Origin: Argopecten irradians
Taxonomy: Eukaryota > Mollusca > Bivalvia > Pectinida > Pectinidae
NCBI RefSeq assembly: GCF_041381155.1
Contig: NC_091142.1
Span: forward strand, 6,327,778-6,391,777
Length of the DNA stretch: 64,000 nt
Direction: 5' to 3'
Made by a program: the position numbers and the translations under genes. Under the pieces are notes generated by a model. That model saw only the letters and a list, made by a program, of their open reading frames with translations, had not been told where the DNA came from and searched no databases. Shown here piece after piece: positions 41,892-55,200 of this stretch (the first letter of the stretch is position 1; every line of letters begins with the position of its first letter).

Positions 41892-42307
41892 TCCTGTATC
41901 AATTCTTCAGATAACATGCCCACTAGATCTATATACAGTATAACTTGTCTAAACCGGATGTCATAGGAACCTGCATATTTGGCTGGTATATACAGGTTTC
42001 TGAATTATGCAGGTTTTAATTACTATTACAATTTAAAGAAGTAAATGCCACAAAAGTAATTAAGCCAGAATAGACAAGTGATCTGGATTAGAAATGGTCC
42101 TAAATTACTCTCATTAAACAGGAAATGCCATACATTAATTCAGAATAGACAGGGATCTGGTTTAGGCAAGAGCCGATTTTTACAGGTTACAATGTACAGA
42201 TCAAAATTTCCTTTGTATATTCTTAGACTATCTAAAATGTTCAATCTTATTACATTTGGTGAGATAACCTGACGATATTTAAAAATCAGCAGTGTGAATT
42301 TGTAGCG

Positions 42308-42398
42308 TTTAATTCTCTCAACCCTTCAGACACATTTAGACTCTTCTAAATCAAAGACTAGATCAGTCCATTATGAAATATCAGGGGTGAATGAGTTA
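42308..42398. mobile_element. MITE family B, copy 8
   Basis: TTAATTCTCTCAACCCTTCA at the left and ATATCAGGGGTGAATGAGTT at the right enclose GACTCTTCTAAATCAAAGAC. Confidence 0.75.
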
Positions 42399-43189
42399 TG
42401 ATATTCATATAATTAGTAATTATACAGTTTAACATCATTCCAAACTTGACAAACCTTAACTGGAATCTGAACTTTTGAATCTGAATCCCAAGCTGCAATT
42501 TTTGGTGTATTCCAACATGTCAGTATTTTGTACGTTTCCATCTGGAAAAAATACTTCACACTTGATACTTAGCACATAAATAAAATATTCAGAAAATTTA
42601 AAGTTCAACCATGGTCCTGCATGGCAGACAATGAGATGATGATGAGATTTGAGATTTAAATGTCTATCAATATATTGACTAAATCATGATATAACAAAAA
42701 TTCTAGCATTAGCAGATTTGCTGTGATTTGATTTGAAATTGCATGGAAGGGAAGATAACATGCTTCATTACAAAATTGTTTTGTGATCATTTTGACAAAA
42801 TCTACAATTAACAAAACTCAAATTCAAGTTATTATGTAACATTTATTTATTAATTACAATACAATTAAATCTATGGAGTGAGATCAGCGAGATGAACTGA
42901 ATACAAACAAATAAACAACAGTTGAGAGCACTTGGCTATAAATATTGTTGATCTGATCCTATTACTCGGACAAAATGACACAAATTAAGTGCCATCAAGA
43001 CAAAAAGAGAAAATTATCAAATTTCAAAGAAAGTAGCTGTATACATGTATAGCGATTAAATTTCATGGATAATTTTTGCTATATTTTCATTTTCACTGAA
43101 TTTCGTGAATTCTAAACGACAGCTAAATATTCAGAATATAATTAACTGTAACATACCTAAGAACCATGACCCATAGTATTGTGTTCCAT

Positions 43190-43358
43190 TTTGCATATGA
43201 CAGAGTTATCTGCCCTTGTGGGTATATATTGATTGTGACGTCATGTGTTTGCGAGTGTAACGTCATGCTTTTCAGAGAAAACACATGGAGTTTCACTCAC
43301 AAAATAATGACGTCACAAATACCTACCTGCAAGGTAAGGTAATTCTGTAATATTCAAA
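43190..43358. mobile_element. MITE family A, copy 6
   Basis: TTTGCATATGACAGAGTTAT at the left and TAATTCTGTAATATTCAAAA at the right. TGACGTCA occurs in both arms, at 43236-43243 and 43308-43315. Confidence 0.8.
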
Positions 43359-44819
43359 AACCAAATTGATTTATGGCGGGATCAGTAACCGCGAAATTTA
43401 CCTCCTGCAAATATGTCACTTATACAGGAAACCGCGAAATATTGACCCTCCAAATTGAAATTACTAATACAATAATTTTTGATACGTTAACCATAAATAC
43501 AGTGCCGTAGTAAAAATGTGTGGCTTAATTACCGTAGTCATTCAAACTATCACGTCTAACTTACACTAATCACTTCAGTTCTCACACAGTGTTAATCTAA
43601 AAAAAATCTCTCTACACAAGCACACATGTTAAGTTAGAAATGACATAATTCACACTGTCTGGTCCTAAACAAATAAATTTGAGAGAAACAACCCCTTCGT
43701 CTACTTCGGTTGTCCAATTACACAAGTAATTACTGAATATAATCATAGCTGTATATATAGTTTTTAAAACAATAACGATCAAATGTTCATCGAATTGTCC
43801 TTTTTGATAAATATTTGAATTATGGACATTTTTCTACTCCCTGTCAAGTTTTATTTCTTATTCATCTAGATAGTATAAGACACACCAATTAAATTGGAAA
43901 GAAAGATAATTACAGATCAAGTAAAAAATACTTCTGAATCAATTCATTAAAGATTTTAATACAAAACACACCATGATTGAAAATTATAATGGCAGAACAA
44001 ATATAAAATACTTTATGAAATGATACACAAATTCAATCTTAAGATTTAATATCTTAAAAGATGAGAGCTATACATCTACATTCGATTTGTCTTAAATAAA
44101 AGATATGTCTGTGTTTGTGTTCCTACATTGGACATTTCAGAAGCCTTCAGAGTCGACTGTGATAAGACCTATCTATTCTAAAACATCCACTAATTATATA
44201 TACTATGCTGTAAAATACTTAATTAAGCGCAGTCATATTTTAATTAAGACTTATTAGCATTGAGTTAGTGGAGTTCGATGGTTCAATACTAGAAATTCCT
44301 ATTTACAACATTAAGTGCTGTACATGAATTAGCGTTTCAAAGACAGCACGAAAAGTGCTGAAATTATACAACTGATAAAATAAAACTACCGCTAAAATAA
44401 ATCCACCGCTAAAGTAAGTATGTTTACAGTATAATGGCACTATTAGGCTTCTGTGGCCTGTGAGGAGACTGAGGTCTGAGAATATACTGATATTCTTCAC
44501 AACAAGTTGATCGTTTATGCTGTTGAGTCTATTCTAGATCTGTTTACAGCTGTGAATTGTAAATAACAAAGAAACCTTCCTTATATCAAGTGCAGTATTG
44601 AATCCAGTGTCTTGTTCATGTAATAAGCCATTGTTGTTCTACTGAATGAAAGTTCTAAACGCCCTGGTGAAAGGAGGCGGGCGATTCCATAACATATTTC
44701 TATGGGTGTTTGTTCCACAAGAGATAAGTACCCTAAATGGTTCAAGTATGTTACTTCTTGTGACAGCCACACTTCAGCTCTTCGTGGATTCAGCGTCGCT
44801 TTACCTGTATGTAGGCTGG

Positions 44820-44858
44820 TTACAGCGGGGCTTCACCTATCCCGAGCAGGTACTCGTC
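44820..44858 (-). CDS. Candidate alternative last exon of the C2-like gene
   Basis: On the minus strand a good acceptor (TTATTTTACAG) is followed by codons for DEYLLGIGEAPL and TAA; the other two phases hit stops within 9 codons. The phase (0) matches the end of the exon at 48085-48291. It also matches a weak internal donor (TTG/GTGTTT) near the end of the exon at 46254-46481. It could be a real alternative terminus, the end of another gene, or chance. Confidence 0.35.
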   Translation of the reverse strand, partial: DEYLLGIGEAPL

Positions 44859-45331
44859 CTGTAAAATAACAAAATTATAATCATAATCCACTACTACGAA
44901 CAGTAGTTTCAATCAAAACCTCACAAGATAAATATTTGAAACACTTTGACTAGCAAAAGGCACAATAGAAGTGAAATCATCCCTCAAATTAATATTACTA
45001 ATTAAATCCACTACTACTAACAGTACATTCAATCCAAATTTAATAGTGAGATAATAATTTGAAACACTTTAGACTTTCACTAGCAATACACATAATGGAA
45101 ATGAAATCTTCCATCGGATTAATGTTTAATTATTCTTCACAACCTTGATTGGCCCTGCTGTGGGATTTTTTGTTTGTTATGTCATTGCAATGAAAAACAT
45201 CTAGTTAAGTTTTTGCCTTTTTTTAACACAAATAATATATAAATTTATAAAGTCAAATGTACTGAGAATGATGTCACTGAGCTAAAATCGAAAATAAATT
45301 ATTCGCCATCTTTATACTATAATCTAATGTA

Positions 45332-45490
45332 CAGTGGATCCTTGATAATCCAAACACGGGAGTCTCCAGCTGAAACCTTCCTAGTTGTAGATTTTGTTTA
45401 CTTAGTCAATGGTGAAATCTATTCCTGATATTTCAATCTGGATTGCAAGTTTTCCGCACTATTTGTGTTCAGATTATCGTGGGTCCACTG
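45332..45490. mobile_element. Small pogo-like MITE
   Basis: CAGTGGATCCTTGATAATCC at the left and the complement-type end GATTATCGTGGGTCCACTG at the right give imperfect 26-bp terminal inverted repeats; CAGTGGA termini are typical of pogo/Tigger relatives. TA precedes the left end, but CA follows the right one. Confidence 0.65.
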
Positions 45491-45834
45491 CACATAATAT
45501 AATGCCTATATTAACACAATGTACAAAATTTAGTACTGAATACCATGATGATGTTTCTTATGACAGATAAACAGAATCAGTACTGGTATCCAATAAGTAG
45601 AACATCAGTATTGTGTTAGATAACACAAAAATCAACACACAACATGCTGTTATCCACAAAACACATACAACAGAGCCAAGATGCTTATTTAATTTCCATT
45701 ATTTTGAAACAAATGATCACAATATGGTTGTTTTATTAGACTTAAAGTGATAACACAGAAATATTTCTTAAAGTATAGGTGCCTGGATTATGAGGGAACA
45801 AGGGGTGAGTAGTATAGGGGCCACTCTGGTAATA

Positions 45835-46262
45835 TCAGGGAAACACTCAGGTAACTTCAGGGAACACTCATGTAACATCAGGGAACACTCTGGTAACACT
45901 CAAGTAACATTAGGGAACACTCAGGTAACTTCAGGGAACACTCAAGTAACATCTGGAAACACTCGGGGAACATCAGAGAACACTCAGGGAATATTCAAGT
46001 AACATCAGAGAACACTCAGGTTACATCAAAGAACACCCAGGTAACATCAGGGAACACTCAAGTAACATAAGGGAACATTCAGGGAACATCAGAGAACATC
46101 AGGGAACACTCATGTAACATCAGAGAACACCCAGGTAACATAAGGGAACACTCAACACTCAAGTAACATCAGGGAACACTAGGGGAACATCAGGGAACAC
46201 TCATGTACACATCAGGGAACACTCAAGTAACATCAGGGAACACTCAAGTAACATCAGGGAAC
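45835..46262. repeat. About 21-bp minisatellite at the 3' end of the C2-like gene
   Basis: Repeats of AACACTCAAGTAACATCAGGG with many variants (GGAACACTCATGTAACATCA, CACTCAGGGAACATCAGAGA). About 20 units. Its last unit overlaps the stop codon of the exon at 46254-46481. Confidence 0.85.
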
Positions 46263-49200
46263 AGTTTGAAACACCAAGGATGCTGGATGATTAGTTTTAA
46301 ACTTGTGATAAGGGGTTCTTGATCTGATGGTGAGATTATTTGTGATGTCATCAACATATTTTAGTTTGCAGTGTAGGGTGTTGGGACATAAAATTTCACC
46401 ATTTGTTGATGTCTGAGATATGGTATCTCCATTGCTGTCCACATCTGATGGAGTTGGTTGTGGTGTGACTAGATACCATTGCTGAGAGGCACAAATAAAG
46501 ACATATATCTTTGAATTATCACTAATAACAGGTATGTTACATCGGGTTCAGAACTCGTAAGCTTTTGGTAACAAACTCATGTTTGCATACCTGCTGTGAT
46601 GTTTCTTTCATAGAATGTATTAAAGGTGTCACATAAAGGAAATATGCTAAAATGAAACGATGACAAGGGTATTGCCTTTTTTTCGGGAAGGATACCTTTT
46701 TTCAGTGATGACAATTTAAAGATTAATTACTTCCTATATATACAGGTCCAAGCAATACAAACACATTAAATATGTACTCTAAAGTGGTCATTTTAAATTT
46801 AAGTGTCAAATTAACATCACATTATAAACAGGCCGATACTCTGTTCAGAAGGGTTCATTGCTTGTTGATGCATTCGAGTTTCAGCAGTAACTTAAATTAA
46901 AAGCATGAATATTAATAGCTTTGTTACATCCTTACCACTAACTAACAGCTGGATACAGGCTTCCTACCTATAGACGTTCTAATTTCTGTTGGTAAGTAAC
47001 TTTACACATATAACAACAAACATCGATTAAGTCTGTAATCAGTAGCAAGATAACAGGGAGGTAACTCTTATCAAACTGGTGATTTAATCCAAGCATTTTT
47101 ACTGAAGCTGTTTAAGTAGACAGGTACAACTTTCATGCTAAAATAAAAACATTAATAACACAGTATTATTTATATATTCCTAACACCAAACATCAAACAA
47201 TTACACATCGAGTTGATACGCAAACTTCATGCACATATATATATATACCTCGGCAATTTAAAAGTAGCGTTTGGGAATTGACGCAATATAATGTTCCTGG
47301 AAATCAAATTGACATAATTATAATGAGATTTAATATTATGGGTTATGATATTTTTTCCTTCAAAATATTAATAAAAATAAACTAATGGACTGTCCCAATA
47401 ATGAATAACAGTCTGTGGGAGATGAAGAATTCACCACTTTCCCAGGACAATTGATATTAATTTCTAATTTTTATGAATATTGATTATTCCAACCAAAAGA
47501 ACGTAAACATTTCATGAATTTTCAGTTATTTATAGATCATCCAAGAATAAAATTCATGATTTTTTTTAAATATGAGAAATTCAATAATTTTTTTTTTTTT
47601 TTTTTTTAATCTTGGGAAATAATTTAATGATATTTCATAAAGTTGGGTATCCTTTTTTTTCTTTGATTATAAGCAAAGAAAGTATAAACTGTGAAATCAT
47701 CATGAACATTCTTGCATATTCATGAATCATAATTATATTGTTGAACATAAATTTTCTCATGAATAATCACAAAGGTATAAACTGTAAAATCATCATAAAC
47801 TTTGTCTTTCTTGCATGTTCATGAATCATATAGTGGTGAGCATGAATTTGTTTATGAATTATCTCACAAGTGAAAAATTCATACCTATCCTTTACTGTTT
47901 TTTGGCAAATACCATTGAATTTCCCTACAAAACTTCCATCTTATTTTTGTCAAATACAAGGAAAATTTCCCCTTTAAATCTTCAATATTTTCTTGCCAAA
48001 TAAAAACAAATTTCCCTAACTACATTAGAGACCCATTGCCCGCCCTCTGCCCTCCATCCATAACATGACCAGACTTTCACTTACGATTAATGTGCTCATC
48101 GTATTGTTCATGTGTTCCTGGAAGAACGCCTGTTCCTTTTTGTACATGTCGCCCTCTATACCCTGACGGCGGTACCGTCCTTCCAGACCCTCAAGGACCA
48201 GGCTTGAGATATGCTTAGTTCCTTTCGGATTCTCTCGGGTCTTTTTATATGACTCCAGATTACCAGCGATCTTCAGTAAATCTTCATAAGTCTATAAATC
48301 AAATATTCAAGTGATTTAAAATTGTTTTTAATAAAGTATAAGTTTGTTGTTTTAAACAAAGCATACTGGGATAGTAGTTCAATACTGTAAATCAACTAAT
48401 TTTTGAGTGTGATTAAATTTCACGTATTTTGTGGGCCAGTAGAAATTGTGAGAATAGGTCACCCTGAAAAAGTAGAAATCATGAAAAAAAGTCACCCTGA
48501 AAAAGTAGAAATCGTGAAAATAAATCATGCTGAAAAAGTAGAAATCGTGAAAATATCTGGTAAGTCAATGCTTAAAAGTGTCAGGCATAAGTTATCAAAT
48601 AGAACTTAATGAATCTAAATCGTGAAACTAAATTGATGGTAAAGTTGAGTTAAAAAGAGTACAAAATTAATGACTTGATAATTTCTAAATGCATTATGTA
48701 TTATTTTGGCAATTCAATATTGTGTTACAGAAGTTCAAAACCTAGCTTCTATGATTCCGATGGCCTTGCTCCATTACGGTCTATGGGACCTTTTTCTTAT
48801 CCTGTTTGTCGAATCGAAGGAGACAGGACAACATTGCTCGTACCAAGAGTTACCATATCAAGAAGCATAACATTTCTGAATATCAGGTTCTCAACCAAGA
48901 GTTCCTTTCAACTTGCTCATCCCTCAAGATGTGAATGGATTCTTCTAGTTCTAATGTTGGAACAGTTCATTATGAAATTTTGAGGGAGAATGAGTCAACT
49001 GTGGGAGAATATTCATACTTACAGGCAGGAAGGGAAGATCCTCAAAATCATAATGGCCGTCCCATAATGTTACTGTCATACTAGTCCAGGGCTGCAATTA
49101 AAATTTCTTTTGATTTAAATTCACATCATATTAATAAATTGTTTCAATAATTTGTCAGTTTTTAATTCTTAATAGTTAATTTTATTGATTTGAGAAAACG

Positions 49201-52200
49201 CCAAAACATCATAACTTCGGTACACACTATTTAGCGGACGATGCACTAGAGAAGAACAATGATGTAACAATTTACGTAGCTACGTCACTATTCTATGTGC
49301 ACATATTACGTATACACAGCTTATTTCTACTGACGACTGGCAATTAATTAGACAAACTACAAATGTTGGTAAGACAAAAATGACATGCCTCCATAATTAC
49401 TGTATAGCAGGTTATTTTTGTGAGAAGATATTTTCACGATTTCACAGGATATTACTATGGTCGCGAAAATAAAATTCGCAAAATAACAAGAGATCCCGGA
49501 GGGATCTTGGCGCCCACCAAAGAATGATCTATGTCTGACAACAGAAAGAGGGATCTTTTCCCTGCTTTTCAAACTTTTACTGCATACTATATATGAACCT
49601 TGAGAAAGATCCTTTCAGTACTTTCTGAGATATGTAGCAGTAACAAACTTCAATTATCAAAATTCAAGATGGCTACCTGTCGATCATCTTGCTGACCGAT
49701 CTGTCCCAAAATGCAATATGCACAACTAGGGTCGTAGGGGAACCTACATATGAAATTTGAGAAAGATTCCTTCAGTACTTTCTGGGAAATAGTGTTAACA
49801 AACTTTAACTATCAAAATCCAAGATGGCCGCCGGTCGGCTATCTTGTTGACCGATCACTCCCAAAATGCAATATGCACAACTAGGGTTCAAGGGGAACAT
49901 GCATATGAAATTTGAGAGAGATCCCTTCAGTACTTTCTGAGAAATAGCGGTAACAAACTTTAACTATCAAAATCCAAGATGGCCATCAGTCGGTCGGCCA
50001 TCTTGTTGACTGATTGGTCCCAAAATGCAATATGCACAACTAGGGTCCTAGGGGAACCTATATATGAAATTTGAGAAAGATCCCTTCAGTACTTTCTGGG
50101 AAATAGCGGTAACAAACTTTAACTATCAAAATCCAAGATGGCCGCCGGTCGGTCATCATTGTTGACCGATTGGTCCCAAAATGCAATATGCACAACTAGG
50201 GCCCTAGGGAAACCTACATATTATATTTGAGAAAGATCCCTTAAGTACTTTCTGAGAAATAGCGGTAACAAACTTTAACTATCAAAATCCAAGATGGCCG
50301 CCAGTCGGCCATCTTGTTGACTGATTGGTCCCAAAATGCAATATGCACAACTAGGGCCCTAGGAGAACCAACATATGAAATTTGAGAAAGATCCCTTCAA
50401 AACTTTCTGAGACATAGCGGTAACAAACTTTAACTATCAAAATCCAAGATGGCCGCCGGTCGGCCATCTTGTTGACTGATTGGTCCCAAAATGCAATATG
50501 CACAACTAGGGCCCTAGGGAAACCTACATATATATTTGAGAAAGATCCCTTCAAAACTTTCTGAGAAATAGCGGTAACAAACTTTAACTATCAAAATCCA
50601 AGCTGGCCGCCAGTCGGCCATCTTGTTGACCGATTGGTCCCAAAATGCAATATGCACAACTAGGCCCTAGGGGGAACCTACATGTGAAATTTGAGAAAGA
50701 TCCCTTCACAACTTTCTGAGAAATAGCGGTAACAAACTTTAACTATCAAAATCCAAGATGGCCGCCAGTCGGCCATCTTGTTGACCGATTGGTCCAAAAA
50801 TGCAATATGCACAACTAGGGCCCTAGGGGAACCTACATGTGAAATTTGAGAAAGATCCCTTCTGTACTTTCTGAGAAATAGCGTTAACAAGAATTGTTAA
50901 CGGACGGACGGACGGAAGGACGGACGGAAGGACGGACGGACCACGGACGAAAGGCGATTTGAATAGCCCACCATCTGATGATGGTGGGCTAAAAATAAAT
51001 TGATGGAATATATATTAAATTCAAATCGCAAAATTTTTTGAATACTAATTTGAATTGAATTTTCCCATTTTAAGTCAAAATCTTAAAAATAAAGACCCAT
51101 GAAAATAAATGGCTATTAGTATATCAAAGCCAGATATTAAAGATAAAACAGGACAGGAAATATACCATAGTACACAATCCTTTAGTCCTGTGAGGTACCA
51201 TAGTCGGCCCAATAAGCGTCCCATCCCTATAAGTGCCCCACCCTCTTTTTCAGGTATCAATTTCACTTCGAATTAAATACAGACTGCAAACTGTGTTGGT
51301 TTCCTTACTGATTTCTTTTGCAAAGTGATTTATGGCTTACTCTGTGGAATAATTTTATGAAAGGCTAGTCCAAATTTGTTTTCATTAAGCACCACCTTAT
51401 TTGTTTCAATTTTCTAAATGCCCTAAGTGCATATTAGGTTGAATACAGAATGAAATGATGTACTTACAATTCTCTGAGTTTTCTTGTCCCACTTCCATTT
51501 CTCAAACACCTCGTTCGCAGGATGTATACTGAAGGATTCTACAATACCCTCCGGAGGTTTGCCTCGGAATACAGGCAGTTCATGTACACCGGTCAGCACT
51601 GCATTTCTGTGTGAAACATTAAATATTTATTTATTTATTTGTTTATTTATTTATTTATTCTTATTTATTTATTTATTTATTTACTCTTATTTATTTATTA
51701 ATCTATTTTTATTTATTCATTTATTTATTCTTATTTATCTATTTATTTAATCTTATTCATTTATTTAATCTTATTTATTTATTTGTTCTCATTTATTTAT
51801 TTATTTATTTATTCTTATTTATTTATTTATTGTTGATACAACAGACTCTTTGGCCCACTAATCAATAAAGTTTAAATTAATAGACATTACTGTTATACAA
51901 GATCTTTTGACTAATAACTAAGACTGGAACAGTTCATTATGAAATTACAGGGGTAAAACTTTAACAATTGGAAGAATTCAATGTGAAATTACAGGGGTAA
52001 CATTTTCACTATTGGAAGAATTAATTGTGAAATTACAGGGGTATAACACTAAGACTGGGACAGTTCATTATGAAATTACAGTAGTAAAACTAGTTCATTG
52101 TGAAATTACAGATTTGGGTAAAACTTTAAGACTTGAACAGTTCATTGTAAAATCACAGGTAATATCTTTACAATATGGAATAGTTCATTATAAAATTACA

Positions 52201-55200
52201 GGTCTGTGAAAACCTTTAAGACAGGAAAATTCATTATGATCTAACAGGGGTATAACTTTGTAATTGGAACATTTCATTTTGAAATTACAGGTGTGGGGTA
52301 AAACTTCATGATTGGAAGAGTTCATTGTAAAATTACGGGGGTTAAACACTATGACTGGTACAATTCACTTACGCTTCAAACAAAGGCATGGCTGTCCAAC
52401 CAATGATCTGATCCTCTGAGATGTTGAGATCTTCGCCCTGAAGGTTTCGGATAAGACCTGGTCCATTGTGATCAGCTAAAGCCTTGTATTTAAGAGTCAC
52501 ACCAAATATCTGGATCATTAATACTGAGTTGGTGTCGTAGTGTGGCTTCAGATTCTGTCAATCAAAATGAATGTTGAATTTTGGTTTTATTAGACACAAG
52601 AAATACAGTATGGTTATAACGAACCTTTAGGGACATATTCTTGTACACATAATTCAGATATCACTACCCACCGAGGTGACACTTGATACTGGCTAAAACT
52701 TCAAATCAGCCACTAACAAAATAATATTTATTAGGAAAATTTTGGACAAAAAATTTAAAGATACTCCACCGCCAACAAAGCATAAATGATATTCATCAGC
52801 TGAACAATAAATGGTGTTTGATCATGAATATATATGTCTAATTAACACAAAAAATAATATGAAATAATTTATTTCGCCTTTGGTGCAGGCACAATCAGTA
52901 CTTCCTTCCATATAGGATAAAGTGACACGGAATTTTTAGGGATGCAATTAATTTTTCTTCATATTTTTAACTTGAAGTAAAAAAAAGAAGCTCAAACTTT
53001 TCAATGGTGGTAATGGTGTAAAGTAAGTAACTTATGTAACTGAAGAAAAATACGAAATCGTCTGCTCCTGTTTTTGATAGTGAAAAATACCAGTTGTCAG
53101 CGGTGGAGCATCTTTAAGTGTTAACCTTGAATATCTTACAGGTAATACATTGTATGTACATATGCAGTTCACTTGAAAAGCTGAGAACATATAAGTTTAA
53201 TCATGGCCCTGCCGACTTTGAATGTAAGATGTTTATTTTAAAAATTTTCGAATTTTATTGACATCACCATTACATAACATGCCGGCATCTATCAAAATAC
53301 ATGAACAAGACAAAGTATTATACAATTTTTTACGTTGAAATAGTGGTATATAAACAGGCTAAGGTGTGCTGATGGCTGTATAGCCATGTGGTTTATTAAG
53401 ATAGTGACAACAACAACATTGTCAGACCCATTTCCTGAGTGTACATTCAAACGCTGACTTCCGTTAATAAGACTACAATATGAGTAAACGTATTTCAACA
53501 TATCAAAAACTCACTCGAACATCGTCATTCCATTTAGGATCTGTCATGACACTGTTGAAATCAATTTTATCCGTGAGGAAGCGTTCCTCTCCGCCATGAC
53601 CTTCAGCCGTTAGCGGCATATCTCGGACCTTCTCTCCCGGCTCTATCTTACAGTAGCACTGTGTGTACAGGTTTTCTGTAAGAAAATAGGAAATATTAAT
53701 TCTGTAAATGGCTACAGGAAAGGTTTGGGCAGCATGCTAGTAACAGTACAGAGTAAGAAGGAACACTGCTTACATGTTAACATTATACAGGCAAAATTTC
53801 CTAACCTCAAATTGACCTGAATTTCTGTTTAAAATTTTGACCTAAAATTGACCTGAAATTTATCTGATAATGATCTGAATTTTACCTGATAATGACCTGA
53901 ATTTGACCTGATATTCACCTGAATTTTACCTGATATTGACCTGAATTTTACCTGATTATGACCCGAATTTCATCTGATATTGACCTGAATTTCACCTGAT
54001 AATGACCTGAATTTTACCTGATAATGACCTGAATTTCATCTGATATTGACCTGAATTTCACCTGATAATGACCTGAATTTTACCTGATGACCTGAATTTC
54101 ACCTGATAATGACCTGAATTTTACCTGATAATGACCTGAATTTCATCTGATATTGACCTGAATTTCACCTGATAATGACCTGAATTTTACCTGATAATGA
54201 CCTGAATTTCATCTGATATTGACCTGAATTTTACCTGATAATGACCTGAATTTCATCTGATAATGACCTGAATTTTACCTGATAATGACCTGAATTTCAT
54301 CTGATATTGACCTGAATTTCACCTGATAATGACCTGAATTTTACCTGATAATGACCTGAATTTCATCTGATATTGACCTGAATTTTACCTGATAATGACC
54401 TGAATTTCATCTGATAATGACCTGAATTTTACCTGTTAATGACCTGAATTTCATCTGATATTGACCTGAATTTCACCTGATAATGACCTGAATTTTACCT
54501 GATAATGACCTGAATTTCATCTGATATTGACCTGAATTTTACCTGATATTGACCTGAATTTTACCTGATAATGACCCAAATTTCATCTGATATTGACCTG
54601 AATTTCACCTGATAAATGACCTGAATTTTACCTGATAATGACCCAAATTTCATCTGATATTGACCTGAATTTCACCTGATAATGACCTGAATTTTACCTG
54701 ATAATGACCTGAATTTCATCTGATATTGACCTGAATTTCACCTGATAAATGACCTGAATTTTACCTGATAATGACCCGAATTTCATTTGATATTGACCTG
54801 AATTTCACCTGAATTTCAGGTTATGAACTTTTGCCTGTGTAGCAATTTACAGAATTTTTTCTGCGTTTAAGAGCAATACCAATTTGAAGTCCAAATCTTT
54901 CACCTTCTTCTGTATCTTCAGTTTTCCTAAAATAGCCCTTGAGAGTAAAAAGTCTAGACAAAATACACATATAAGACAAATTACATGGTAGTCCTTTTCT
55001 TACTCTCTTCAAAAGTACAAAATCTAACAGCACCTGTTATTTTTACCATTCCTGGTCCAACATTTTAATCTAACTCCCTTTAATTTAAAATAGTAACTTT
55101 ATAGTTGTTTTATTTCATGGTTGTAAAATTTCGCAATGTAATGTTTGAAACTGATTAGCAGGTGTTTATTTTTTTAAATGATCTTTTTAGCATTTGAAAG

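Larger units (their letters stand above)
36478..44819. other. Gene-poor region between SLC25A1 and the C2-like gene
   Basis: The first 1.3-2.4 kb probably includes the SLC25A1 3' UTR. No exon of a third gene was recognised; open frames are short and random-looking. Listed elements are MITE B copies (37423, 38040, 42308), MITE A (40122, 43190), MITE C (40924), family E (40738) and a hairpin (41783-41891). In addition GGGTGAATACGAGGATTTT at 38425 and AAAATTCTTGTATTCACCC ending near 38482 form a 19-bp imperfect inverted repeat, and 41940-42210 is a further dispersed-repeat-like stretch. The remainder is AT-rich with nothing identified. Confidence 0.6.

Noticed and set aside
51484..51750. Plus-strand frame rich in I, L, F and Y that looks like a membrane segment
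   Set aside because: It is the antisense of a real exon followed by the (TTTA)n microsatellite.
53787..54838. GACCTGA repeats as nuclear-receptor or other regulatory half-sites
   Set aside because: The motif is part of every minisatellite unit; position and number are explained by tandem duplication and there is no independent sign of regulation.
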